Assembly (NCBI RefSeq): GCF_020748465.1
Contig: NZ_JAHZMP010000009.1
Location: 26,264-90,263 of the forward strand
DNA from: Terrisporobacter mayombei
GTDB taxonomy: Bacteria; Bacillota; Clostridia; Peptostreptococcales; Peptostreptococcaceae
DNA: 64,000 nucleotides
Direction of reading: 5' to 3'
The notes below the pieces were generated by a model. That model was not told the origin of the DNA and searched no databases. It worked only from the letters and a program-made list of their open reading frames with translations. The position numbers were made by a program, and so were the translations under genes. This document shows, piece by piece, positions 19,859 to 30,878 of this stretch (positions are counted from its first letter, which is position 1; every line of letters starts with the position of its first letter).

Positions 19859-19921
19859 TTCTCATATAAGCTTCTTTAGTTAACATATTGGAATTAATTA
19901 CTATAATTCTTTATATGAGAA
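19859..19921. repeat. Inverted repeat between larB and the guaB promoter
   Basis: TTCTCATATAA and TTATATGAGAA are perfect 11-base arms, with an inner GAATTA/TAATTC pair. No T run follows on the minus strand, so it is not a clear terminator for larB. The rest of 19821-20066 is AT-rich with no gene seen. Confidence 0.4.
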
Positions 19922-20066
19922 ATTATATTTTCACTTTATTTAATTTACTATTATAATATTATTACTTAATTTTTATATTAACAAAAACATATTTTTTGGA
20001 TTAGAACTTTTATATAAAATTTGTTTTTCCATATATATTTTTTACTTATTTAAGTAATAACAATTA

Positions 20067-20810
20067 TTATTTTAATTTATTAATAGTAGATGCCAAATAA
20101 CCAGCCCCGAATCCGTTATCTATATTTACTACAGATATACCTGAAGCACAACTATTTAGCATAGCTAAAAGTGGAGCTAGTCCATCAAAATTCGCACCAT
20201 ACCCAACTGATGTAGGCACTGCAATAACTGGTACATCTACTAAACCTCCTATTACACTAGGAAGAGCACCTTCCATACCTGCTACTGCCACAATTACCCT
20301 AGCATTTTCAATCATATGTCTATTAGCTAATAACCTATGAATTCCAGCAACTCCTACATCATATAATCTTTCAACTTTATTTCCACAGAATAAGGCTGTA
20401 TAGTATGCTTCATTTGCCACAGGTATGTCAGATGTACCTCCTGTAACAATTAAAATAGTTCCCTTACCTTGATCTTTTATTTCTTCATTTTTTATTCTTA
20501 ATATTTTTGATAATTCATCATATTCTGCATTAGGATATAGTTTAAGAATTTTATCATAAGTAGTTTTTTCACATCTTGTTCCAAGAATGTTACTACCTTT
20601 CTCGTTCATCCTCTCTATAATCCCTAAAATATGATCATCACTTTTCCCCTTACAATATATTACTTCTGGATATCCATTTCTTATACTCCTATGATGATCA
20701 ATATGAGCATATCCTATATCTTCAAAAGGCAAATCTTTTAATTTCTCTAAAGCATCTTCTATTTCTATGTTGCTATTTTTAACATCATTTAATAATTTTT
20801 CTAAGTCCAT
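20067..20810 (-). CDS. larB: LarB-like, nickel-pincer cofactor biosynthesis protein
   Basis: A 247-aa protein whose C-terminal half is a PurE-like domain (TGGTSDIPVANEAYYTA near residue 125, VAVAGMEGALPSVIGGLVDVPV near residue 175, VPTSVGYGANF near 200). The N-terminal half carries the LarB pattern (LPFEDIGYAHIDHHRSIRNG, EVIYCKGKS). LarB carboxylates and hydrolyses nicotinate adenine dinucleotide in making the nickel-pincer cofactor of lactate racemase-type enzymes. No larC, larE or larA is in this window, so the partners must be elsewhere or absent. The ATG follows GAGGGG. It is monocistronic and should not be annotated as PurE. Confidence 0.85.
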   Translation of the reverse strand: MDLEKLLNDVKNSNIEIEDALEKLKDLPFEDIGYAHIDHHRSIRNGYPEVIYCKGKSDDHILGIIERMNEKGSNILGTRCEKTTYDKILKLYPNAEYDELSKILRIKNEEIKDQGKGTILIVTGGTSDIPVANEAYYTALFCGNKVERLYDVGVAGIHRLLANRHMIENARVIVAVAGMEGALPSVIGGLVDVPVIAVPTSVGYGANFDGLAPLLAMLNSCASGISVVNIDNGFGAGYLASTINKLK

Positions 20811-20884
20811 AATTCCCCTCTTTTGCTCTTATTTTATTTATATATAATTATACCTTAATATTTTATTTAAAACACAACTATTTA

Positions 20885-22696
20885 TTAATTACCTAGAGCT
20901 TTTCCATCTCTCCTAGAATCTGCTCCACCTATTAGCTTTCCATCTTTGTATTGTACTCCTTGCACCCCACCAAAGTGTTTATCGTAACCTTCTTCATATT
21001 TTTCAGTCTTATGACCCATGGATTTAAGTTTATTTATAGTTTTACCACTTATTCCACCTTCATAAATAATTTTGTCATTAGTATTATCATACATTCTATA
21101 AGTATCTATAGCCTCTTGTATATCCATATCATAGTCTATAACATTACTAATAACTTCGGTTACAGTAGGAATAATTCTAGATCCTCCAGGGGAGCCAATA
21201 ACCATAAAAGGTGTATTATCTTCATTTAATAATATTGTTGGACTCATAGAGCTTAAAGGTCTCTTTCCACTATCAACACAGTTTGGCGAGTCTGACTCTG
21301 GAGAAAAATCACTTATCTCATTATTTAATACAAAACCATAGTCATTTACTGCTAATCCAGATCCGAATGTCCAATTTATAGTCTGAGTTACAGCAACCAT
21401 ATTGCCTTCTTTGTCTGCTACCGAATAATGCGTTGTATCTTCATGTTCATAAATCCATGGATCATCAGCTGTATATTCTTGTGAATAGTTTATATCAATT
21501 TTATTAGCTAAAACTTTAGCATAGTCTTTATTTAATAAACCAATAATAGGTATATCAACATACTTTGGATCTCCAGCATATTTCGTTCTATCTTCATAGA
21601 CCAATTTAAATACTTCCGACAATAAATGATATCTTTCTGGTGAATATACTCCATACTTAGAAATATCAAAATTCTCTAGTATATTTAAAGATTGAATAAC
21701 ATGAGTTCCACCAGATGATGGTAGAGGTGATGAAATAATAGTTTTTCCTCTATAACTACCTTGTATAGGCTCCATTTCTTCTACCTCATAGTTTTCTAGG
21801 TCTTCTAGTGTAATTATTCCACCATATTCTTTTGCTGTATCAACTATAGATTTAGCTATATCTCCTTCATAAAATGCCTTCTTCCCATCTTTAGATATTC
21901 TTTTTAAAGTATTAGCTAAATCTTCATTTTTATATAAATCGCCAACATTATAATAAGCTCCTTTTTTATTAAGAATTAAAGTTTTTAACCTTGGATATTT
22001 ATTAATCATCTCCTGTACACTTTTCATATCTTTTAGAAGTGTTGGAGTTACATAGAATCCATTTTGAGCTAAATTAATGGCCGGTGTCATAACTTCTTCT
22101 AATGTAAGATTTCCAGATCCATATTTTTCAAAAGCATATATTAATCCAGCTACCTGTCCTGGTACTGCTACGGACTTTCCTCCACTTTCATTTTCATCAT
22201 TAATTACTTTTCCTTTAGAATCAAGGTTCCACATATCTGGATTTGCTGCTGATGGTGCAGTCTCTCTAAAATCTATGTATACATTTTTTCCCTCTTTATT
22301 TCTTATAAGCATACATCCACCACCTGCTATCCCTGTAGCATTTGGCTCTACAACGCATAAAGCAAATCCTGTGGCAATGGCAGCATCAACTGCATTCCCT
22401 CCTGATTTAATAACTTCTAATCCAGCTTGAGATGCCTCATATTTTCCTGATGAAACTACAGCATTTTCTCCTGTATCACTTCTTCCCTCTTTAGTTAAAT
22501 GATTTTCATCATCCCACAGCTCCCATCCCTTATTATCCGATACTTTACCTGTAGATGGTTTTTCTATTTTTTCTATTTGTATTTCATTAGTATTAATTTT
22601 ATTTTTTTTAATTTCATTATTATTGCAACCTGTAACAAATGTTACAACAGTAATTATACATAACATTATCACAAAAATTTTTTTATGTTTTATCAT
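20885..22696 (-). CDS. ggt: Gamma-glutamyltransferase, lipoprotein
   Basis: A 603-aa exported enzyme that hydrolyses or transfers the gamma-glutamyl group of glutathione and related peptides. An N-terminal signal ends in a lipobox-like FVTGC near residue 24, indicating membrane anchoring. The large-subunit region has SGGNAVDAAIATGFAL near residue 97. The autoprocessing site is in EDTTHYSVADKEGN near residue 420, where the second Thr becomes the N-terminal nucleophile of the small subunit. SSMSPTILL and GSPGGSRI near residues 500-520 complete the active site. A strong AGGAGG precedes the ATG. It appears to be a single-gene unit. Confidence 0.92.
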   Translation of the reverse strand: MIKHKKIFVIMLCIITVVTFVTGCNNNEIKKNKINTNEIQIEKIEKPSTGKVSDNKGWELWDDENHLTKEGRSDTGENAVVSSGKYEASQAGLEVIKSGGNAVDAAIATGFALCVVEPNATGIAGGGCMLIRNKEGKNVYIDFRETAPSAANPDMWNLDSKGKVINDENESGGKSVAVPGQVAGLIYAFEKYGSGNLTLEEVMTPAINLAQNGFYVTPTLLKDMKSVQEMINKYPRLKTLILNKKGAYYNVGDLYKNEDLANTLKRISKDGKKAFYEGDIAKSIVDTAKEYGGIITLEDLENYEVEEMEPIQGSYRGKTIISSPLPSSGGTHVIQSLNILENFDISKYGVYSPERYHLLSEVFKLVYEDRTKYAGDPKYVDIPIIGLLNKDYAKVLANKIDINYSQEYTADDPWIYEHEDTTHYSVADKEGNMVAVTQTINWTFGSGLAVNDYGFVLNNEISDFSPESDSPNCVDSGKRPLSSMSPTILLNEDNTPFMVIGSPGGSRIIPTVTEVISNVIDYDMDIQEAIDTYRMYDNTNDKIIYEGGISGKTINKLKSMGHKTEKYEEGYDKHFGGVQGVQYKDGKLIGGADSRRDGKALGN

Positions 22697-22803
22697 AATT
22701 TCCTCCTATATGTAATTCTACGAAAAACTGCTTGATAATTTTTGTATAAAAACATATTTTATCATATTATTTGAGAAATTTAAAATAATCATTCTATAAA
22801 CGC

Positions 22804-22832
22804 AAAAAAGAGAGAACCCTATGAGTTCCCTC
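22804..22832 (-). terminator. Terminator of groES-groEL
   Basis: GAGGGAAC and GTTCTCTC (one G-T pair) form a stem followed by six T residues on the minus strand, shortly after the groEL stop. Confidence 0.8.
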
Positions 22833-22857
22833 CTTTTATTTTAAAATTTTTATTATA

Positions 22858-24495
<1,638 letters not shown>

Positions 24496-24502
24496 CTAAT
24501 TT

Positions 24503-24787
24503 TTACTCAATAACAGCTAATATATCGCTTTGTCTTAAGATTATGTATTCTTCTGAGTCTATTTTAACTTCATTTCCTGCATATTTTGAGTATATTACTT
24601 TATCTCCAACTTCAACTTCCATTTTAACTTCGCTTCCATCTACGAAACCTCCTGGCCCAACTTCTATAACTTGTGCCATTTGTGGTTGTTCTTTTGCTGA
24701 ACCTGGTAAGATAATACCACTTGCAGTTTTCTCTTCGGCTTCAACTTTTTTGATTACTACTCTGTCTGCTAAAGGTCTTATTTTCAT
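24503..24787 (-). CDS. groS: Co-chaperonin GroES (Hsp10)
   Basis: This 94-aa co-chaperonin caps GroEL. It begins [20 protein letters not shown] and contains the mobile loop [17 protein letters not shown] near residues 22-38 and the conserved [14 protein letters not shown] near residue 67. It is first in the groES-groEL operon, behind a strong promoter and a CIRCE element, with an AGGAGGG ribosome-binding site. Confidence 0.98.
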   Translation of the reverse strand: MKIRPLADRVVIKKVEAEEKTASGIILPGSAKEQPQMAQVIEVGPGGFVDGSEVKMEVEVGDKVIYSKYAGNEVKIDSEEYIILRQSDILAVIE

Positions 24788-24843
24788 AATTTATCCCTCC
24801 TAAAATAGAATTATATTATTAAATTTAATTATTATTAATTTTT

Positions 24844-24870
24844 TTATCACTCTATATCTTAGAGTGCTAA
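24844..24870. promoter_or_regulatory. CIRCE element (HrcA operator)
   Basis: On the minus strand TTAGCACTC, nine bases, then GAGTGATAA. This is the CIRCE inverted repeat with a single deviation in the second arm. It lies just downstream of the groES -10, where HrcA would block transcription until heat shock. Confidence 0.95.
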
Positions 24871-24877
24871 CAAGATA

Positions 24878-24906
24878 ATAATAAACCATTTTCATAAAAT
24901 TTTCAA
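24878..24906 (-). promoter_or_regulatory. Promoter of groES-groEL
   Basis: TTGAAA and TATTAT are 17 bases apart on the minus strand, immediately upstream of the CIRCE element. Confidence 0.75.
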
Positions 24907-25000
24907 CTTATTTTTGAACCTTTGTTTCTATATAAATATTTATCATTACACTTTGTTTTTATACCACATTATTGAAAATTTAAAATATTTTATAGTATAA

Positions 25001-25038
25001 AAAAAGCTTACACTTTCTATATTAGAAAGGGTAAACTT
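25001..25038 (-). terminator. Terminator of the polysaccharide-exporter operon
   Basis: AAGTTTACCCTTTCT and AGAAAGTGTAAGCTT pair with two mismatches around a short loop, followed by a run of seven T on the minus strand. Confidence 0.75.
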
Positions 25039-25040
25039 AA

Positions 25041-25775
25041 TTACTTCATAAATTCTGTATACTGGTCAAGAACCTCCTTAGGTTCTCCCATCATTTTAAT
25101 TACACCATCGTGCATCCACATTACAGTATCACAAAGTTCATTTAAGGTAGAAATATTATGAGAAACTATAACTACTGTTCTCTTTCTATCAGAAATAAGA
25201 TTTTTCATTTTTGCATAACTTTTCTTTTTAAATTTTTGATCTCCTACACTTAGTACTTCATCAATAAGCATTATATCTGTTTCTAATATAGCTGTGATGG
25301 AAAAAGCTAACTTTGAAAACATACCACTCGAATATGTTTTTACAGGCATATCTATGAATTTACCAAGCTCTGCAAATTCTATTATTTCATCCATTTTACT
25401 TCTTATTTCTTCTTCTGAGAATCCAAGAAGCATTCCTGATAAAAGAATATTTTCTCTACCTGTCAAACTTTTATTAAATCCAACACCTATAGATAATAAA
25501 GATACTGATTTATTATGTAAATCTATAAACCCTTCATCTGGAGAAAATATTCCAGCTAAAGCTTTTAGCATCGTAGATTTTCCACTTCCATTTTTACCTA
25601 TTATACCTAGAATTTTACCTTCTTCTAAATCAAAAGATACATTTTGTACTGCCTTAAATTCTTTAACTTTTGCTTTTTTTAATTTCAATAAATTCTTTTT
25701 TATTGAATAAGCTTTCATACTTTTATAAGTTATACTCAAATTACTTACTTTTATAGCTAATTTTCTATCCTCCAT
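25041..25775 (-). CDS. ABC transporter ATPase, TagH/Wzt-like polysaccharide exporter
   Basis: This 244-aa ATP-binding subunit has Walker A GIIGKNGSGKSTML near residue 60, a YSSGMFSKLAFS signature near residue 150 and Walker B DIMLIDEVLSVGD near residue 170, typical of the TagH/Wzt/KpsT group that exports teichoic acid, O-antigen or capsule. It lacks the long C-terminal carbohydrate-binding domain of some Wzt proteins. Its ATG shares a base with the permease stop (TAATG), so the two are one transporter. No glycosyltransferase or teichoic acid genes are nearby, so the exported polymer is unknown. Confidence 0.88.
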   Translation of the reverse strand: MEDRKLAIKVSNLSITYKSMKAYSIKKNLLKLKKAKVKEFKAVQNVSFDLEEGKILGIIGKNGSGKSTMLKALAGIFSPDEGFIDLHNKSVSLLSIGVGFNKSLTGRENILLSGMLLGFSEEEIRSKMDEIIEFAELGKFIDMPVKTYSSGMFSKLAFSITAILETDIMLIDEVLSVGDQKFKKKSYAKMKNLISDRKRTVVIVSHNISTLNELCDTVMWMHDGVIKMMGEPKEVLDQYTEFMK

Positions 25776-26557
25776 TATATCACCTTCACATAACTATTTT
25801 CATTTTTATAGATTGTTTTTACACCTATTATTGATATAATTAATCCCACTACTGTCCATATTAAAAGAACTTTTAAAGAAGGTCGTTCTCCATATAATAA
25901 GCAATTTCTAAAAGAAGATAGAGAAAATGCAATAGGATTACATTTTAATAAAATATCTGAGTAAGGTGATGCTATACGACTTTCTATAGAATAAAAAATT
26001 CCCGTCATATAAAATACTGCTCTTAGTGCTATATTTACTATATTTGCTAAATCTTCTATAAAAACGCCAAAATGAAGTAAAATTGTCATAAACCCAAAAT
26101 TTACAATCCAAAGAGTTATCATTATAGGTATTACATATAGTATATTCCACGTTATTGAAACGCTGTAAACAATCATCATAAGAACTACTATTGCAAAACA
26201 AATCATCATTTTGAATCCATTAACTAACATTTTAGAGAAAATCAACACAAATTTAGGTATATAAACTTTAGATACAATAGCTTTATTAGTTTTTACCATC
26301 TTAACACTATTTTTCATATTTCTATTAAAAAAATCCCAAGCCATTATACCTATAAAAATAAAAATGGGAAAATTCTCTTCACTTGCATTAAAAACCACGC
26401 CAAATATAAAAGAATATATTAGCATAAAACACAATGGTTCCAATATCCACCATACCCAGTTTAAATAAGAGCTAGCTACTTCTGCTTTTAGTTCTGATTT
26501 AGCTGAATATATGGCATACTTATAATATTTTTTAAAATCATTAATAAATCTGTCCAT
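25775..26557 (-). CDS. ABC transporter permease, TagG/Wzm-like
   Basis: This 260-aa inner-membrane protein has about six predicted helices (for example residues 31-55, 62-78, 110-135, 140-165 and 230-250). It shows the ABC-2 polysaccharide-export pattern, including SYLNWVWWILEPLCFMLIYS near residue 30 and a FYSIESRIASPYSDILLKCN segment near residue 185. It forms the channel with the downstream ATPase. The operon probably begins here, since cls upstream has its own terminator. Substrate is not determinable from context. Confidence 0.87.
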   Translation of the reverse strand: MDRFINDFKKYYKYAIYSAKSELKAEVASSYLNWVWWILEPLCFMLIYSFIFGVVFNASEENFPIFIFIGIMAWDFFNRNMKNSVKMVKTNKAIVSKVYIPKFVLIFSKMLVNGFKMMICFAIVVLMMIVYSVSITWNILYVIPIMITLWIVNFGFMTILLHFGVFIEDLANIVNIALRAVFYMTGIFYSIESRIASPYSDILLKCNPIAFSLSSFRNCLLYGERPSLKVLLIWTVVGLIISIIGVKTIYKNENSYVKVI

Positions 26558-26723
26558 AATATTCTCCCTTGATTCATAATACTCCTACATTTTTTACCTT
26601 TTTATTCCAAAAGTTTACTAATTCTATGTTAGCAGATTAAATAATTTCTTTCAATTATAAACTCTATTTTCTAGCAAAGATTATTTATAGTAATTTTTTC
26701 ATAAAGATAAGTTGTAAGAAATT

Positions 26724-26761
26724 AAAAAGTATGCTATTTAATGTAAAATAACATACTTTTT
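26724..26761 (-). terminator. Terminator of cls
   Basis: AAAAAGTATG and CATACTTTTT pair, with an additional TATTT/AAATA inner stem. The T run follows on the minus strand and the structure overlaps the cls stop codon. Confidence 0.75.
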
Positions 26762-28238
26762 ATAATAAAGGAGAAAAAAGTCTTGCTATAGACTCTTTAA
26801 TTTTCATAGCCGTGTTTCTATTCTCAAATTTATTTCTTTCTAATTCCTCACTATTCTCCAAATCGTCCATAAAATCTTTTTTAATTTCATTAATAATATT
26901 ATCGTCATATATAAAGGCATTAACTTCAAAATTCAATTTAAAGCTTCTAAGGTCCATATTGGCAGATCCTGTAGATGCCATAAAATTGTCAATAATTATA
27001 ACTTTTGAATGCAAAAATCCTTTGTTGTATAAATATACCTTTCCACCAGACTCTAATATTTCTTGGAAGTAAGAATATGATGCGATATTTACAATTTTAT
27101 GGTCTGCAATTTTAGGAAATAAAATAATAAGTTCAACTCCACTTAAAGCTGCGCATTTTAAAGCTTTTAGCAAACTTTCATCTGGTATAAAGTATGGTGT
27201 TTCTATATAGATACTTTTTTTTGCCTGGCATATAGCATAAAAATAAGCATAATGCATAGACTCCCAATCTGAATCCGGACCACTAGCCACAATTTGCATC
27301 ATACAGCTACCTTTATCATTTAACTTAGGAAATAAATTTTCTTTTAATAATACTTTTTTCGTATTGTAATACCAATCTGTTAAAAAAATCATCTGTAACA
27401 TATAAACTGAAGTTCCTTCTATTCTTATATGAGTGTCTCTCCAGTATCCAAATTTTTTATTTTTACCTATATATTCATCACCTATATTTATTCCACCAGT
27501 GTATCCTATTTTTCCATCTATAACTACAATCTTCCTATGATTTCTATAATTAAGTTGTCCACCTATGGGTATTGTAATCTTACCTTTTAAATATGGAATT
27601 ATTTCTATTCCATAAATTCGCATTTCATTGAAAAATTTTCTATGAAACCAAAACCTCCAACATCCTACATCATCATAAATTATTCTTATTTTTACACCAG
27701 CTTTAGCTTTATCTATTAGCTCTTTTTTTATTTTTTCTCCAATTTCACTGTCTTTAATTATAAAGTATTCTAAATGAATATGGTCTTTTGCATCTCGTAT
27801 ATCTTTTATTAAATTTTTAAATTTTTCATTTCCATCCACATAAATTTCTACATTATTATTAATAGTAAACGGAAAAATCCCTGTATTAAGCAATAAACTA
27901 ACGACTCTTAAAACTCTAAAGTCTATATTTTTACTATAGGGTAGCTTTCCTTCTTTTATCATTGTACTTTGGCATTGTGCTAATTCTTTCATTTCATCCA
28001 AGTTAAATAAAAGATTTTCTTTTTTCATATTATTTGCCATTTTATAGGCTTTGTTCATTTTTATTTTTCTAATATTTCTTCCTAATGCAGCATAGGCTAA
28101 TATTCCTATGACTGGAAATAACATAAAAATCAAAATCCATATTAATGTTTTTGAAGGATCTCTATTTTCTAATATAAGTTTTATAGAAATAATCACACTT
28201 AATATATAAAAGAGTACTAAAATGATTTTTAAAACCAT
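26760..28238 (-). CDS. cls: Cardiolipin synthase
   Basis: This 492-aa membrane enzyme condenses two phosphatidylglycerols into cardiolipin. Two N-terminal transmembrane helices cover residues 2-22 and 32-52. Two phospholipase D HKD motifs follow: HRKIVVIDGKIGYTGG near residue 235 and HSKVIIIDNFMASTGSANMD near residue 415, each with the His-Lys-Asp triad intact. Length and layout are those of the bacterial Cls family. It follows the ogg gene by 25 bases in the same direction and probably shares its transcript. Confidence 0.93.
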   Translation of the reverse strand: MVLKIILVLFYILSVIISIKLILENRDPSKTLIWILIFMLFPVIGILAYAALGRNIRKIKMNKAYKMANNMKKENLLFNLDEMKELAQCQSTMIKEGKLPYSKNIDFRVLRVVSLLLNTGIFPFTINNNVEIYVDGNEKFKNLIKDIRDAKDHIHLEYFIIKDSEIGEKIKKELIDKAKAGVKIRIIYDDVGCWRFWFHRKFFNEMRIYGIEIIPYLKGKITIPIGGQLNYRNHRKIVVIDGKIGYTGGINIGDEYIGKNKKFGYWRDTHIRIEGTSVYMLQMIFLTDWYYNTKKVLLKENLFPKLNDKGSCMMQIVASGPDSDWESMHYAYFYAICQAKKSIYIETPYFIPDESLLKALKCAALSGVELIILFPKIADHKIVNIASYSYFQEILESGGKVYLYNKGFLHSKVIIIDNFMASTGSANMDLRSFKLNFEVNAFIYDDNIINEIKKDFMDDLENSEELERNKFENRNTAMKIKESIARLFSPLL

Positions 28239-28263
28239 ATCATTATTTTCATCTCCTTATGTT

Positions 28264-29142
28264 CTATCTACCTATTCCTAATTCTCTTGCATAGTAGAAT
28301 AAATATTGTTGCGAAAATCCTGCGAGATCACCAAACTTTTCTAATGCAAATTTTCTTATTTTAGGTAGACTTAAATTTTCTTCCACATAAAATTCTTCCA
28401 TAACTCTTTTTACCCAAACATCCACTGGGAATGTATCGTATTTTTGCATTCCAAATAAAGCAATACAATCTGCTACCTTTGGCCCTACACCATTAAATCT
28501 AACTAATTCATTTATACATTCATCTGTATTCAATTCTCTATAAGATAAAACATCCTCATTATTTTCACTAACATAATCGACCACACTTTTTATATATTTA
28601 TCTCTAAAGCCTGTTTGACATGCTCTTATATCTTCTACAGATGCTTGACTTAATTCCTCAGGTGTTGGAAAAGCATAATGTTTCTTACCTCTGTATTCTC
28701 CTACAAACTTACCATATCTTTCTGATAAGTTATTTATGGCCCTTTGAATCATCGGTATTCTATTATTTGCAGATATTATGAAAGATATAAGCATTTCCCA
28801 TCCATCTTGTTGTAAAATTCTTATACCTTGTCCAAATTCTGTTGCTTTTTCTAAATATTCATCCATAATTTTTAATTCATTTTTTATTTCACTATAGTCT
28901 CTTCCTAAATCAAAATAATCAAACCATATGTTATCAAAGTCTTCTTTATTAGTATTATCAAAAATGATTAAATCATTTTCTTTTTTTACATTTATAACTC
29001 TTCCCTGTACTACACCTGTATATGAACTATCTTCTTCTTTTAACCATCTAAAACATTGGCCACAATCAAACACATGTTGTGGATCAAAATCGTCACTTAT
29101 TCCTTCTAATATAATTTTATTATCTTTCTCTATAATATTCAT
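28264..29142 (-). CDS. ogg: 8-oxoguanine DNA glycosylase/AP lyase, OGG1-type
   Basis: About 292 aa, the OGG1/HhH-GPD class that removes 8-oxoguanine from DNA. The N-terminal domain has FDCGQCFRWLKEEDSSYTGV near residue 23. The helix-hairpin-helix is LVRFNGVGPKVADCIALFG near residue 215. The catalytic Lys is probably in GFRDKYIKSV near residue 180, and the conserved Asp in DTFPVDVWVKRVM near residue 240. An earlier in-frame ATG (29160) has no ribosome-binding site; the ATG at 29142 follows AAAGGAAA and is preferred. Confidence 0.88.
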   Translation of the reverse strand: MNIIEKDNKIILEGISDDFDPQHVFDCGQCFRWLKEEDSSYTGVVQGRVINVKKENDLIIFDNTNKEDFDNIWFDYFDLGRDYSEIKNELKIMDEYLEKATEFGQGIRILQQDGWEMLISFIISANNRIPMIQRAINNLSERYGKFVGEYRGKKHYAFPTPEELSQASVEDIRACQTGFRDKYIKSVVDYVSENNEDVLSYRELNTDECINELVRFNGVGPKVADCIALFGMQKYDTFPVDVWVKRVMEEFYVEENLSLPKIRKFALEKFGDLAGFSQQYLFYYARELGIGR

Positions 29143-29288
29143 AGTTACTTTCCTTTCCATTTGAATCTATTTATTATTATTTTTTATTTTTATCTAATCT
29201 ATCCTTTAATTTTTACAATTAAGTAATTTACAATTATACCCTTTATAATATATACCTTATTTTTGTTAATTTACACATATATGAACAT

Positions 29289-29326
29289 AAAAAATACCTA
29301 GATAATAACTTATCTAGGTATTTTTT
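29289..29326 (-). terminator. Terminator of the pyr operon
   Basis: A 17-base perfect arm pair (AAAAAATACCTAGATAA / TTATCTAGGTATTTTTT) with a four-base loop lies six bases after the pyrE stop. The A/T ends make it potentially bidirectional. Confidence 0.85.
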
Positions 29327-29331
29327 ATGAA

Positions 29332-29916
29332 TTACATTCCTAACTCTTTAAATTCTCTACTTCCTGGCTTAACTAACTCTTCTTTTCCTTCTTTACAAAG
29401 AGGACACTCATCAGTTTCATAAACTTTTATATCTAATTTTATAGCACTGTATATTGGCATTCCTATATCTTCGCTAGTTCTGTTTGCTATACAAGCAACA
29501 CCTATTACTTCTCCACCTAAAGCTTCTAAACATTTTTTTGCTTCTATTGTTGATTTACCTGTTGTAACAACATCTTCTGCTATTATTATTTTAGAACCTG
29601 GCTTAACTTCGAATCCTCTTCTAAGTTGTACTACTCCGTCTTTTCTCTCTGTAAATACTGATTCTTTTTTAAGTTGTCTTCCAAGTTCATAAGAAACTAT
29701 TACTCCACCCATAGCTGGCCCAACTACTAAATCTATATCTAAATCTTTTATTTGATCAACAACTGTACTTAATACTTGTTCAGCATACTCTGGGAATCTT
29801 AGCACCTTTGCACATTGTACATATTTGTTACTATGTTTTCCTGATGATAATAAGAAATGTCCTTCTAATAATGCATCACTTTTCTTTAATATTTCAACTA
29901 CATCTACTTTACTCAT
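29332..29916 (-). CDS. pyrE: Orotate phosphoribosyltransferase
   Basis: PyrE (194 aa) attaches PRPP to orotate to give OMP. It has the [20 protein letters not shown] entry near residue 19, the conserved [17 protein letters not shown] loop near residue 90 and the PRPP motif [13 protein letters not shown] near residue 110. A C-terminal CPLCKEG Cys pair, seen in some clostridial and archaeal-type PyrE, may bind metal. It is last in pyrB-K-D-E, 59 bases after pyrD, with its own AGGAG site. OMP decarboxylase (pyrF) is not in the window. Confidence 0.95.
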   Translation of the reverse strand: MSKVDVVEILKKSDALLEGHFLLSSGKHSNKYVQCAKVLRFPEYAEQVLSTVVDQIKDLDIDLVVGPAMGGVIVSYELGRQLKKESVFTERKDGVVQLRRGFEVKPGSKIIIAEDVVTTGKSTIEAKKCLEALGGEVIGVACIANRTSEDIGMPIYSAIKLDIKVYETDECPLCKEGKEELVKPGSREFKELGM

Positions 29917-29975
29917 TTTAATACTCCTCCAATTTACCTCATTTATATTATTTCACTTTTAATCAATTTTCTATA

Positions 29976-30878
29976 TTAAATAATTCCTCTTATTTCATCA
30001 AGAGTCTTAATTCCTTCTTGTTTCATGAATTTTTCTATTCCATCTATTATTTCAAGTCCTATTCTTGGATTTATAAAGTTTGCTGTTCCAACTTGAATAC
30101 AAGAAGAGCCTGCCATTATAAATTCTATAGCATCATTTGCATTTGTTATTCCACCCATTCCCCATACTGGTATTTCTATATTTTTAGAAACTTCATTAAC
30201 CATTCTAAGGGCTATTGGCTTTATCGCCGGTCCTGATAATCCTGCATATACATTTTCAAATACAGGTTGTCTTTTATTTATATCTATTGCTAAAGCTTTA
30301 AAAGTATTTACTAAAGAAACTCCATCAGCTCCTTCTTCTTCACATACCCTAGCCATACCTACTATATCTTCAGCATTTGGAGATAATTTTATTACAAGAG
30401 GTTTATCTGCAACTTTTCTAACTTCTCTAACAACTTTTCTTGCAACTTCGTTTTTTATTCCAAAAGCCATTCCTCCAGCTTTTACATTAGGACAAGATAT
30501 ATTTAATTCTATTACATCTATATCCTTTCCTTTTAATAATTCAGCACCTTTTATATAGTCATCTAGTGTTCCTCCACCAAGGTTAACTATTCTCACTAAA
30601 TCTAAATCCGAGAAGAAAGGTAATTCTTTATCTATAAATCCTTGTACTCCTGGATTTTCTAATCCTACACTATTCATCATTCCTGATGGAGTTTCAAAAA
30701 CTCTCATTCCATTATTTCCATCTTTTTGATTTAATGTAAGTCCCTTACTGCTTATTCCACCTAATTTTTCTATATCATAAATTTCATTGTATTCTTTCCC
30801 AAATCCAAAAGTTCCAGATGCCATTATTACTGGATTTTTAAAATTAAGATCCTTAAACTTTACATTTAAATTAGCCAT
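29976..30878 (-). CDS. pyrD: Dihydroorotate dehydrogenase B, catalytic subunit
   Basis: PyrD class 1B (300 aa, FMN-binding TIM barrel) oxidises dihydroorotate to orotate. It begins with [24 protein letters not shown] and has the class 1 catalytic Cys in [13 protein letters not shown] near residue 130, with [18 protein letters not shown] near residue 240. It overlaps pyrK by eight bases. The two form the NAD-dependent PyrDK heterotetramer typical of anaerobic Firmicutes. Confidence 0.96.
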   Translation of the reverse strand: MANLNVKFKDLNFKNPVIMASGTFGFGKEYNEIYDIEKLGGISSKGLTLNQKDGNNGMRVFETPSGMMNSVGLENPGVQGFIDKELPFFSDLDLVRIVNLGGGTLDDYIKGAELLKGKDIDVIELNISCPNVKAGGMAFGIKNEVARKVVREVRKVADKPLVIKLSPNAEDIVGMARVCEEEGADGVSLVNTFKALAIDINKRQPVFENVYAGLSGPAIKPIALRMVNEVSKNIEIPVWGMGGITNANDAIEFIMAGSSCIQVGTANFINPRIGLEIIDGIEKFMKQEGIKTLDEIRGII

